The translations under genes were made by a program, and so were the position numbers. 38,465 nt of DNA. Source: a virus. Each line of letters opens with the position of its first letter. The first letter of the stretch is position 1. The DNA lies in the IMG/VR virus record IMGVR_UViG_3300017770_000043, positions 1-38,465 of that record; one strand, given 5' to 3'. Under the pieces are notes generated by a model that saw only the letters and a list, made by a program, of their open reading frames with translations, was not told the DNA's origin and searched no databases. Shown one piece after another: positions 1 through 8,300 of the stretch.

Positions 1-97
1 AGCGTTTCTGGTATGTCTAGTCGTGCAGGTGCATTTATTAGATGGCGGGCGACTAACCCTAACGGTAAGCCAGAGCGACTTGCTCCTAATGGTGATC
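1..97 (+). repeat. Left copy of a diverged terminal overlap (pairs with 38369-38465)
   Basis: Bases 1-97 align without gaps to 38369-38465. I count 14 mismatches (83/97 identical), nearly all at third codon positions, with a single amino-acid change (Ala to Ser). The outer 20 bases at the left and about 19 at the right are identical. Both copies are in the portal reading frame. This is how the two ends of a circular map would look if they came from two related strains. Confidence 0.9.
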
Positions 98-720
98 CTG
101 GAATAGCTTTGGAGATGTTTAAGTTACATGATGAACAGATCAAGCGTATGTTCTTTAATCATTTATTCCGACCTTTAGATGCGTATCGCAACATGACGGC
201 TACAGAAGTTCAAGAGCGTATGACTACAGACCTAATGCAGCTTGCTCCGTTTGTAGCTCGGTATGTTGAAGAGCATGTTACTCCTGTAATGAATCATGTG
301 TATTACATATTGGCTAAGAAAAAACTTTTGCCCCCAATACCTCCAGAGTTAGCGGATAGCCCAGAGTACGAGGTTGATTATGTCGGCCGACTCTCAATGG
401 CAACGAAGTCATTTGAGACTATGGGGGCTGTTACTACCTTGCGTATGTTTGGTGAGTTAGCGCAACTTGATCCTAATATGTTGCAGTCGTTAGATAATGT
501 TAACCCAGACAAGTTATTCCGTGAGATATGGTATGCTAACAGTTCTAGCATGAACGCTCTTAATGACCCAGAAGATGTACAGGTTGAGCGTGAGGCTAAG
601 GCTGCCGCAATGGCAGAACAACAAGCAGCCCAACAGCTACCTGCACTTGCAGATGCAACGCAGAAGTTAAGCGGAGCAGTTGACCCAAGTAGTATTGTTG
701 CACAACAGTTAGGAGAGTAA
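1..720 (+). CDS. Portal protein (head-tail connector), C-terminal part, open at the left window edge
   Basis: The frame is already open at base 1 (S-V-S-G precedes the first ATG at 13), so this is the 3' part of a gene, not a complete one. It matches the C-terminal region of T7-type head-to-tail connector proteins, whose dodecamer forms the DNA channel and docks terminase and tail. Its first 32 residues repeat, with one change, the last 32 residues of the portal N-terminal part at 37445-38465. The two pieces are therefore one gene split by the circular opening point. The C-terminus is Ala/Gln-rich, as usual for this family. It is followed by a TAATG overlap with the Bbp19-like gene. Confidence 0.9.
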   Translation, partial: SVSGMSSRAGAFIRWRATNPNGKPERLAPNGDPGIALEMFKLHDEQIKRMFFNHLFRPLDAYRNMTATEVQERMTTDLMQLAPFVARYVEEHVTPVMNHVYYILAKKKLLPPIPPELADSPEYEVDYVGRLSMATKSFETMGAVTTLRMFGELAQLDPNMLQSLDNVNPDKLFREIWYANSSSMNALNDPEDVQVEREAKAAAMAEQQAAQQLPALADATQKLSGAVDPSSIVAQQLGE

Positions 721-926
721 TGTCACACGAGTTATCTAACTTAATATCAGCATACAAACGTGTGTTTAAAACGCCAGAAGGTTCTGAGGTATTAGATGAT
801 CTTAGAGATTTTTGCAACATCGATGCTCAAGCGGGGGCTGATCTTACTCATGCTGACTGCGCCTATCGTAACGGAATGCAAGACTTGTATAGATATGTCG
901 AGGCGATTATATCAGACGATGAATGA
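720..926 (+). CDS. Bbp19-like small phage protein
   Basis: A 68-residue protein starting in a TAATG overlap with the portal stop. It has the layout of the Bbp19-like family: an N-terminal helix with F-x-T-P-E-G, then V-L-D-D-L-R-D-F-C near residues 24-32, then a Y-R-N-G-M-Q-D segment. Members sit beside portal genes in many podoviruses; their role is not established. The small size, the position immediately 3' of portal and the following overlap with the lysozyme gene support a head-assembly or packaging context. The start is fixed by the overlap. Confidence 0.7.
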   Translation: MSHELSNLISAYKRVFKTPEGSEVLDDLRDFCNIDAQAGADLTHADCAYRNGMQDLYRYVEAIISDDE

Positions 927-1509
927 AGAACAGTTTATAAGAAAAGTAAAAGCAATGGTTCGTAAGCATGAGGGTTATCGAAACTATGTTTACGAAGATA
1001 GCCGAGGATACCTAACTATGGGGACTGGTCACAGGCTAACTGATAAAGAAAAAGAAAAATATAAAGAAGGAGATCGTGTAGATGAAAGCTACCTTGAAGG
1101 ATTATTTGAAAAAGATTTTAAGTTACATTACAAAAGGGCTAGAGAAATTGAAGGGTTTGATACGTTAACAGATCAACAAAAAGCAGCTTTAATTGATTTA
1201 ACATTTAATATGGGCGTTAACTGGACTGCAAAGTTTCCCAACCTAATTAAAAATATAAAGAAGGCTTCTGAACAAACAAACCCTGTTTTAAAAAAGATTT
1301 ATATGCGTAAAGCAGCAGGTGAGTTAAAGTTTGTAAATGCTGAAAAGTCTGACTTTACCGAAAGCAAGTATTTTGGGCAAGTAGGTTATCGAGCAGAAGA
1401 TAACTTCAGCCGCTTAATGAATGATAATGATGAATGGGATTTAGAAGAAGTAAGTTATCAACAAGAATATGGAGGTATAGATGAGCCAGAAGCGAACTTT
1501 ACTTTCTAG
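919..1509 (+). CDS. T4-type lysozyme (GH24 endolysin or virion lysozyme)
   Basis: A 196-residue protein that cleaves the glycan strands of peptidoglycan. Residues E18, D27 and T33 have the exact spacing of the T4 lysozyme catalytic triad (E11/D20/T26), in the context H-E-G ... E-D-S-R-G-Y-L-T-M-G-T-G-H. The frame is open upstream to an ATG at 796, but that start would bury the protein in the Bbp19-like gene. The ATG at 919, overlapping the upstream stop by 8 bases, gives a normal GH24 N-terminus. No signal peptide is visible, so export would need a holin. It is unusual in lying inside the head-gene cluster rather than beside the holin-like genes at 24.7-25.3 kb. It could be the lysis enzyme or a virion-associated muramidase. 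Confidence 0.88.
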   Translation: MNEEQFIRKVKAMVRKHEGYRNYVYEDSRGYLTMGTGHRLTDKEKEKYKEGDRVDESYLEGLFEKDFKLHYKRAREIEGFDTLTDQQKAALIDLTFNMGVNWTAKFPNLIKNIKKASEQTNPVLKKIYMRKAAGELKFVNAEKSDFTESKYFGQVGYRAEDNFSRLMNDNDEWDLEEVSYQQEYGGIDEPEANFTF

Positions 1510-1768
1510 AAAAAAAGAAAAAGCTATACCTAAAACAACTAAAGGTAAAGGCCGTAACTATAGGTCTGCTAAAGAAGGTGCGGGTATGACAGCTAAAGGG
1601 GTTGCAGCTCATCGCAGAGCTAACCCAGGTAGTAAACTTAAAACTGCTGTTACTGGTAAAGTAAAACCTGGTAGCAAAGCAGCTAAAAGACGTAAATCAT
1701 TTTGTGCTAGGTCTAAAAGTTGGACTGGCGAAAGAGGAAAAGCCGCAAGGCGGAGATGGAGATGTTAG
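1481..1768 (+). CDS. Small, highly basic conserved phage protein (DUF6321-like)
   Basis: A 95-residue, Lys/Arg-rich protein starting inside the lysozyme 3' end behind a clear GGAGG site (about 1471). Its centre has K-T-T-K-G-K-G-R-N-Y, G-A-G-M-T-A-K-G and R-R-K-S-F-C-A-R-S motifs, which I recognise from small proteins of marine and cyanophages (DUF6321-type). It ends in a run of arginines and a terminal Cys. Function is unknown. Strong positive charge beside packaging and capsid genes would fit nucleic-acid binding or a capsid-internal role, but this is inference. Confidence 0.75.
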   Translation: MSQKRTLLSRKKEKAIPKTTKGKGRNYRSAKEGAGMTAKGVAAHRRANPGSKLKTAVTGKVKPGSKAAKRRKSFCARSKSWTGERGKAARRRWRC

Positions 1769-1769
1769 T

Positions 1770-1919
1770 ATGAAAAAAGGATTATATGCAAATATACACG
1801 CTAAACGTAAGCGTATAAAAGCAGGATCAGGTGAGAAGATGCGTAAACCCGGAACAAAGGGCGCACCTACTTTATTAAATTTTAAGAAATCCGCCAAAAC
1901 GGCTAAAAAGAAATACTAA
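1770..1919 (+). CDS. Small basic conserved phage protein, 49 residues
   Basis: The ATG at 1770 lies one base after the stop of the preceding gene, with a GGAG-type site just upstream. A longer in-frame start at 1704 would overlap the upstream gene and is not needed. The product is strongly basic, begins K-K-G-L-Y-A-N-I-H-A-K-R-K-R and has G-S-G-E-K-M-R-K-P-G-T-K-G-A-P in the middle. I recognise this pattern from short proteins in many environmental phages; function unknown. Pairing with the basic gene before it and position just before scaffold suggest a head-related role. Confidence 0.7.
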   Translation: MKKGLYANIHAKRKRIKAGSGEKMRKPGTKGAPTLLNFKKSAKTAKKKY

Positions 1920-1933
1920 CAGAAGGAAAAATA

Positions 1934-2773
1934 ATGGAAGAACAGACACCTGTAGAAGCACCCTCAGTTGAGGAAACTGCAACACAGCCTGTAGAAATAC
2001 TCACAAGTGAAGGCAAGTTTAATGAATCATGGCGTGAGTCCTTGCCAGAAGAATTGGGAAATCATTCTATCTGGTCAAAATACGACAATCCTGTTGACCT
2101 AGTAAAAGGTGCTATTAACGCACAAAGTTTAGCAGGTCGAAAGGCAGAAGAGTTCTGGGCATCTGAAGATGCCAACGATGTTTCAAAACGTAATGAACTC
2201 ATGGGGATCGGGTCATCTGTAGATGATTATGAAATAGCATACGAAGCTCCAGAAGGCATAGAAGTCGATGAAGATAGAATAAACGATTTTAAGCAATTTG
2301 CTTATGAGAATGGTTTATCTAAAGAAGCGGCACAAGCTCTAGTAAACTGGGAGTTAGAAAAAGTTGGTCAATCAATTGGTGACGAAGATCGTGCGTATGA
2401 ACAGTCTTTACAAGAGGCTGAATCTGAACTTCGTAGTGAATGGAAAGGCGACCAGTATGAATACAACTTAGCTAAAGTTGCTAATTCATTAGATTATTTA
2501 GGCATGGGTGATTTTAAAGAAGACCCAGTTATTGCTAATAATCCTGAGTTTGTAAAAGCATGGTTTGAAAAAGTAGTTCCTCTTCTTGATAACGACAAGA
2601 TTATTGAACAACGAAATTTAGACAATGCACATACAATTGAAGATCAACTTATAGAGTTAGAAAGTAAAATGTACTCTCACGAAAATACTAATGATTTAAC
2701 TTATCAACAGTTAACAAAACAGTATGGAGAGTTACTTAGCAAGAAATCTGAGTTGCAAGGTAGTAATTATTAA
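1934..2773 (+). CDS. Capsid assembly scaffolding protein
   Basis: A 279-residue, acidic, predominantly helical protein immediately upstream of the capsid gene, the position and composition expected for a T7-type scaffold. The Thr/Glu/Pro-rich N-terminus, a W-S-K-Y-D-N-P segment followed by a long acidic middle and a charged helical C-terminus agree with podovirus scaffolds, which guide procapsid assembly and then leave. Sequence similarity within this family is weak, so the call rests mainly on context, size and composition. The start follows AGAAGGAAAAATA, a good ribosome site. Confidence 0.8.
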   Translation: MEEQTPVEAPSVEETATQPVEILTSEGKFNESWRESLPEELGNHSIWSKYDNPVDLVKGAINAQSLAGRKAEEFWASEDANDVSKRNELMGIGSSVDDYEIAYEAPEGIEVDEDRINDFKQFAYENGLSKEAAQALVNWELEKVGQSIGDEDRAYEQSLQEAESELRSEWKGDQYEYNLAKVANSLDYLGMGDFKEDPVIANNPEFVKAWFEKVVPLLDNDKIIEQRNLDNAHTIEDQLIELESKMYSHENTNDLTYQQLTKQYGELLSKKSELQGSNY

Positions 2774-2780
2774 TATTATC

Positions 2781-2809
2781 TTGACAAGATTGTAACTTTT
2801 TTATATAAG
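2781..2809 (+). promoter_or_regulatory. Sigma70-type promoter for the capsid transcript
   Basis: A perfect TTGACA at 2781-2786 is followed after 17 bases by TATAAG (2804-2809). It lies in the only sizeable gap of the head module, 8 bases after the scaffold stop, and would start a transcript carrying a structured leader into the capsid gene. Confidence 0.65.
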
Positions 2810-2824
2810 GCGTGTAGATTTGAA

Positions 2825-2912
2825 ACGGATACCTCGCAAGAGCCTGAAGAAGAATCGAAGGTGAGAACCTAATATTAGGCTAGACCCACACGGTGTGGAC
2901 ACTCATGGCCGA
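2825..2912 (+). ncRNA. Structured 5' leader of the capsid mRNA (unclassified)
   Basis: This stretch between promoter and capsid start contains several hairpins. CTC-GCAA-GAG lies at 2833-2842 and AGGT-GAGA-ACCT at 2859-2870; both loops are GNRA tetraloops. AGCCT at 2841-2845 can pair with AGGCT at 2877-2881 and enclose the second hairpin. CCACA-CGG-TGTGG is at 2886-2898. CCTAATATTAGG (2868-2879) is also a perfect palindrome that competes with the closing stem. I see no ORF here. I checked for a hammerhead core (CTGAAGA occurs), but the stem layout does not fit. It may stabilise the capsid mRNA or regulate it. Confidence 0.55.
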
Positions 2913-2950
2913 CTAAAACTAATTAATTAATAACATAACGGAGAATTATT

Positions 2951-3943
2951 ATGGCGGGAAATCTGCTTAATACTTATGTAATTGGTTTTGACCGGGCTAT
3001 TCGTGAGACGGTTGAAGTCAAAGGCGGTAAACTTCGTCCTTACGTTCAACTCGCAACAGGCGACTTGTTTCGTAAAGAAGGCGTTTATCAACGTACTACT
3101 GGTGGTGGTCTTCCTCAGAAGGTAACCAATCGTTTCGGTGACTCACCTGTATCAGACATTGATTACAGTCGTAGACGGACATCTCGGGTTTCATACCAAG
3201 ATGGACAGTTCATGGACTGGGCTGATGTTTCTAAGATGGGTGTTGATCCTCGCAATGCTAAATTGCAAATCATGAAGAACAAGTTTCTTCGTCAGGAAGA
3301 CATCATTCTTGACCAGGCTCTTTTGGGTTCTGCTCAGGGTGGAGTTGACGGCAACTCAGCAACAACTTTGCCTGACGCTAACTTTGTTGACGTTGATGTT
3401 ACTGCTACAGGAACTGCTGAAGGTTTCACTTATAAGAAGTTTTTGGCTTCTTTAGAAAAATTCGGAAGCAACAATGTAGACATTGACTCACAAGCTCCTA
3501 TCTTCAAGGTTTCTTGGAAGCAATGGAAAGACATGATGGATGATGATAACTTCATCAACTTCGACTACACTTCTCAACGTCCAGTTGATCAGTCTGTAGG
3601 AACTATCTACGACTACATGGGTGCGAAGTTCTGCATTAGCAACATCCTTCCTTACTTCGATGAGGACAAGCATACGGCATATACTGAAGCTGACTTCAAT
3701 ATTGCTGATAGCGACATTAACACAACTACTGGTACTTGGAGTAACACAAACTCTTCAAATACTCGTACTGCGTATGCGTTTATGCCTGATGCAGCATTGT
3801 TGGAAATCAACCCTGATCTAACCTCTAAGATTAGTGAGCGGGCTGATAAATCGTTCAACTACTACGCTTACATGAAGGCAGAGTTCGGTGCTGTCCGCAT
3901 GGAAGAAGAAAAAGTTGTTGTCATTCCTTGTCTAGAATCTTAA
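2951..3943 (+). CDS. Major capsid protein
   Basis: A 330-residue protein forming the icosahedral shell, directly after scaffold and behind its own promoter and leader. The start has a GGAG site 7 bases upstream. The N-terminal A-G-N-L-L-N-T-Y region, the D-Y-S-R-R-R-T-S-R segment near residue 75, and a C-terminus running F-G-A-V-R-M-E-E-E-K-V-V-V-I-P-C resemble HK97-fold capsid proteins of environmental podoviruses. Length is typical. Codons here look more regular than in neighbouring genes, consistent with high expression. Confidence 0.9.
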   Translation: MAGNLLNTYVIGFDRAIRETVEVKGGKLRPYVQLATGDLFRKEGVYQRTTGGGLPQKVTNRFGDSPVSDIDYSRRRTSRVSYQDGQFMDWADVSKMGVDPRNAKLQIMKNKFLRQEDIILDQALLGSAQGGVDGNSATTLPDANFVDVDVTATGTAEGFTYKKFLASLEKFGSNNVDIDSQAPIFKVSWKQWKDMMDDDNFINFDYTSQRPVDQSVGTIYDYMGAKFCISNILPYFDEDKHTAYTEADFNIADSDINTTTGTWSNTNSSNTRTAYAFMPDAALLEINPDLTSKISERADKSFNYYAYMKAEFGAVRMEEEKVVVIPCLES

Positions 3944-3961
3944 TTATAAGGAGTATTTAAA

Positions 3962-4309
3962 ATGGCTAATTCAAGTGAAGTTACAGCAGTAAATGCAGGC
4001 TTAGTTACTAAGTCTAACTATCGTGGAAATGTTCAGGCTATTCCTGTTACAATTTCTTCTACAGGGGCAGCTAGTCACACAGTATCAATAGTTCTTCCGC
4101 AGGAAGCTCGTGTTGTCTATGCTAACTTAACCCCAAGCTCGGGAGACGTTGACATTGGATACGCAGGTGCATTAACTGCAGTAAAAACAGGGGCTTCAAG
4201 TCTTTGTGAATTTGCAGGTAATGTTGACGTAGGAGGCAAGGTTCTTCTTGCTACTACTGACGCTACTGCGTCTGTTTCAGGTGTAATCCTGATTGCAACA
4301 AACGAGTAA
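3962..4309 (+). CDS. Probable capsid decoration or minor structural protein
   Basis: A 115-residue protein rich in Ala, Val, Thr and Ser that reads as a single all-beta domain. It sits 18 bases after the capsid stop behind AAGGAGT and directly before a strong terminator, so it shares the capsid transcript and should be made in large amounts. These traits match head-decoration proteins, but I do not recognise a specific family. A role as a minor head or head-tail junction protein is also possible. Confidence 0.55.
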   Translation: MANSSEVTAVNAGLVTKSNYRGNVQAIPVTISSTGAASHTVSIVLPQEARVVYANLTPSSGDVDIGYAGALTAVKTGASSLCEFAGNVDVGGKVLLATTDATASVSGVILIATNE

Positions 4310-4315
4310 TACATT

Positions 4316-4346
4316 GGGGAGGGAAACCTCCCCTTACCCTTTTTTA
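4316..4346 (+). terminator. Intrinsic terminator after the capsid/decoration genes
   Basis: GGGGAGG (4316-4322), a GAAA tetraloop and CCTCCCC (4327-4333) form a perfect 7-bp stem, followed by TTACCC and a run of six T. It would lower expression of the tail genes relative to the capsid. Confidence 0.85.
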
Positions 4347-4359
4347 ATTTGGAGATAAC

Positions 4360-5307
4360 ATGGCTCTATCAAAAGTCGTACTTACAAACCTAGCACTTTC
4401 TAAAATTGGTAGCGACCGTCTTCAAATTACCAACTTTGATACAGACACAACAGTAGCCGGCAACCAAGCCAGGTTACACTACGACCAAACTCTTGAAGAG
4501 CTTGCACGAATGCACTCTTGGAACTGTTGTAAGAAGCGAACGGAAGTAGGCGCATTTAAAATTGAACTTACTCCGAATGCTTCAACATTAGCTGCTGGTG
4601 GATTTAGTGGGATTTTAACGGCAACATCTACAGATTCTAATGGAAGACCTGTATACACTACAGGCACAAGTGGTCAAAATGGTTATATTAATTTAGCATT
4701 TAATGATACGGCAGGAAAGTGGTCTATTACTTATGGTGCTAGCAATACTAATAATGTTGCTAATGCTTCACCGCCAGACGGCCCTACATATACTGGATAT
4801 AATCCGTTTACTTTATATAGTGGTGGTGTATATACCGTTGCTATAGTAAAGCCAGAGTTTGAATACGACTATTCATACAGAATACCTACAGATGCTGAAC
4901 GATCTTTTTATGTTACAGATAGTTCTGCTGTATATAATTATATTAAACCAAGAGTTGATTGGGTTCGTGAGGGAAATTCTATTTTAACAAACGAGCCTAG
5001 ATTGTTTTTATGTTATGATGCAATTCCTCTGCCAGAAGATATGGATTCTTTGTTTGCAAAAACCTTTTACACAATGTTGGCAATGAAGCTGGCCGTTCCG
5101 ATTACAGGAGATCGTGAACTTGAAATTAGTTTGTTAGAAGAAATAAATAGCGTTATTTTGCCAGAAGCAAGACGAGTTAATGGATTTGAAAGATTAGAAG
5201 CCCCGACGCTTGATAGCGAGTGGTTAGAAGCTACTGTTATATCTCCAAGTTCATTATCAAACTCCTGGCCACCTTTTTCACAAACTTCTTATGGCTCTTT
5301 TGAATAA
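4360..5307 (+). CDS. Tail tubular protein A (T7 gp11-like) with an inserted beta domain
   Basis: A 315-residue adaptor protein that joins portal to the tail nozzle. The N-terminus (A-L-S-K-V-V-L-T-N-L-A-L-S-K-I-G), the H-Y-D-Q-T-L-E-E-L-A-R-M-H-S-W-N motif at about residues 47-62 and the C-terminal P-L-P-E-D-M-D-S-L-F-A-K-T-F region are characteristic of the family, which is usually about 200 residues. The extra length is an insertion at about residues 70-165. It is Gly/Ser/Thr-rich with N-G-R-P-V-Y-T and G-K-W-S-I-T motifs and looks like a small beta domain exposed on the adaptor. The stop overlaps the next start. Confidence 0.88.
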   Translation: MALSKVVLTNLALSKIGSDRLQITNFDTDTTVAGNQARLHYDQTLEELARMHSWNCCKKRTEVGAFKIELTPNASTLAAGGFSGILTATSTDSNGRPVYTTGTSGQNGYINLAFNDTAGKWSITYGASNTNNVANASPPDGPTYTGYNPFTLYSGGVYTVAIVKPEFEYDYSYRIPTDAERSFYVTDSSAVYNYIKPRVDWVREGNSILTNEPRLFLCYDAIPLPEDMDSLFAKTFYTMLAMKLAVPITGDRELEISLLEEINSVILPEARRVNGFERLEAPTLDSEWLEATVISPSSLSNSWPPFSQTSYGSFE

Positions 5308-8300
5308 TGGCCAAGCTACCTATAAACAATTTTAATGGTGGTGAGGTTTCTCCATACCTATATGCCCGTGAAGACGTAGACGGAATCTACAACAAGAGTT
5401 GTTTGAAGATGGAGAACTTTATTCCTCTGCCTTATGGTGGTGCGACCAGACGACCTGCTACTAAATTTCTTGGCACATCTCACTCTGGGAAAGTAAGATT
5501 AATTCCATTTACATTTAGTGTAACCGAAAACTACCTACTTGAGTTTGGTAACCAATATGTCCGGGTATGGAAGAATGACTCTCCACATCAAAGCGGTGGA
5601 GCTGACATACTTTTGACATCACCCTATACTACAGCCGACTTGGATGATATACAGTTTACGCAATCAGCAGACATATTGTTTACTGCCCACAAAAATTATG
5701 CACCACAAGAAATAAAAAGATTAAGTGACACCATTTGGTCTATGAGTGAAGTACAGTGGAATTTCCCACCACTACTTAATGAGAACACAGACTCAACTAT
5801 TAGAATAACTACATCTAGTAAATCTGGAGAAACAGTATTAACTGCATCTCAAGATTTATTTAACTCCAATATGGTTGGTGGTTACTTTTCTTTTGAAACA
5901 CCTAGGTTAAGTAATAATTTAAGTTTAGAACAAAAATCAAGTGATAGTTTTGTAAGTGCATCAATAAATGTTTCCAACACAGATTGGGATTTTGAAACTG
6001 GTGGAATATGGAATGGTCGAGTAAGTATTGACAGAAGTCTCGATGGAGGTGTTAGCTTTTCTGAGTATATTACAGTTGCAGACACCTCATCAATAAGTAC
6101 GTCAGCAAGCGCAAAAAACTTTTCAGTTTCATCTCCGTCTCCAGAAGGTAACAATACCTTTTTACGTGTTCAGTATGAAAAAGGAGTTACCTTTAGCGGA
6201 CATACTGGCTTCCAATTTTCACTTATACCTACCAACACAACAGTAACCTCATTAGTTAGAATTACAAGTTACACCTCAGCTACACAAGTGGTTGCAGCAG
6301 TAATATCTGACTTTCAAGATTCTATTGGCGATTACACAACATCTTGGGCGTCAGGCACAGCGTTTGCTGTAAACGATAAAATACAAATACAAGGCGGTTT
6401 AGAGTACGCAAGTGTATCAAAAGACCTATCTACTTTCACAGGAATACTATCGACTGTAGATACAGTTAGCGCAGCAGACTCAAGTAGAACAGCAGGCACT
6501 TATGATTTCGTAGACGGAACTACAACTGGAATAGCTAACACAGGTGCTGGTACTGGAGCTAGAATAAGAGTAGTGGTAGCAGCGGGAACTGGTGCAGCTA
6601 CTGTTACAATGCTTGGTGTTTCCGGTAAGAACTACGCTGAGGACGATACATTTACAATTCAAGACTCTGCATTAGGCGGTGGTGGTGCGGCTAACTTAAC
6701 GTTTAATGTCAACTTGGTTACTACATCTGGTGGAATGGACAATTTACGTGGTGGTGCATACGGTGATGCTAAATACTTTGCTATAGATCAAAATAGACTT
6801 GTTCATGTATTTACAAAAGACAGCTCTGACAACTTTATGCCATACGACCAATGGACTGCGAGTAATTTAGATTCTAGTAATAATACAGGTCTTGATGTTG
6901 CATATTATAGTAATCATGTATATGTGTTAGGTGGTATAACTGCTAAGACTGAAACTTTTTACAACGCTGGATCATCGACAAGCGGATTTGAAAGATTTAA
7001 GGTTTTTAAATATGACATAGACGGAAGCAATGGTGTTCAGTTTCTATCAGATGAAGCTACACCTTATTCTTTTTCAGGCCCAAATAGAACTTTTAAAGAC
7101 ATTACCATTCCAAGAAGTATAGGCGTATTGAATGGCAAGTTTTATATATCTTGCGTAATGACGGCACAACATAGATATGGTTATAAAACTAGGGACGACT
7201 TAGATTTTAATACAAAGGTAGCCATTAGAAAATATGGATCAACTGGTTCTTATGAATCTGAGACTCAACTTTATTCACAAAGTTTTTCATACGACTTTAA
7301 TATTCCTCTTGGCACATCTGCTAATGTTGAAGGGCCAAGCGGTACTGCAAATATAACAGATATTACTGGCGTTAGTGATGCATCTGTTAATCAGATTTAT
7401 TGCATAGATAAAGAAAACAATAAAATATCTTTTTTCACACCAACATTTACTAGTGCAGGTAGTTTTAATTTAATAAGTGAATTCCCTTCTACTATAGCTA
7501 CAGCTTCATTTTACGATAATTCTACGGATAATAGTGAGTTGTTTTGGGTGGGTGATACAACAGGTGTTATTAAGAAATACAACTTTGTTACTACTTCTAA
7601 ATATTATCAATGCTTAGAACAAGTACTTCAAAATAACACAGATGACTTTAATACACAGTTATCTGACGGACATTGGTATGAAGTACAGCCAAAAATGAGC
7701 AGATGGTCTGAAGGTGCGTTTTCTAACTATAGAGGATTTCCGGACACACTCGCATTTTTTGAAAGTAGACTGGTATATGCAGGTACACCTAACAATCCAA
7801 ACACTTTATGGTTAAGCGAAACGGACAACTTTTTTAACTTTAAAACAGCTACACTAGATACCTCACCAATGAGGCTAACTATTGCATCTGGTCAGTTAGA
7901 TGGCATACAATGGCTTGTTCCTCATCGAGCTTTAATTATAGGAACATCAGGAAGTGAGTGGTCGTTAGGAGCAGAGTCTGACAATAGACCTGTAACACCA
8001 ACATCGTTTGATATTAAGCGTAAAACAACATACGGCTCTAACTCAATAGCAGGCCTATTGGTAAACTCTGCTGTATTGTTTGTTATGAGACAAGGTAAGA
8101 AGCTACGTGAGTGGGTATTTAACTTTGATTCACAAGACTATGTAGCACCAGACTTAACGCTTGTTGCTGAACACATTGCAGGCACAGGGTTTCAAGCTAT
8201 TGCGCTACAACAGCAACCAGACAACATTGTGTGGACTATAAATAGCGATAACGAACTTGTAGGTATGACATACGAGCGTGATCAGAAAGTAGTTGGTTGG

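Noticed and set aside
2841-2881. Possible hammerhead ribozyme in the capsid leader (CTGAAGA followed by CGAA)
   Set aside because: No stem II with the required pairing and the third stem lacks the usual A-U closing pair and cleavage context.
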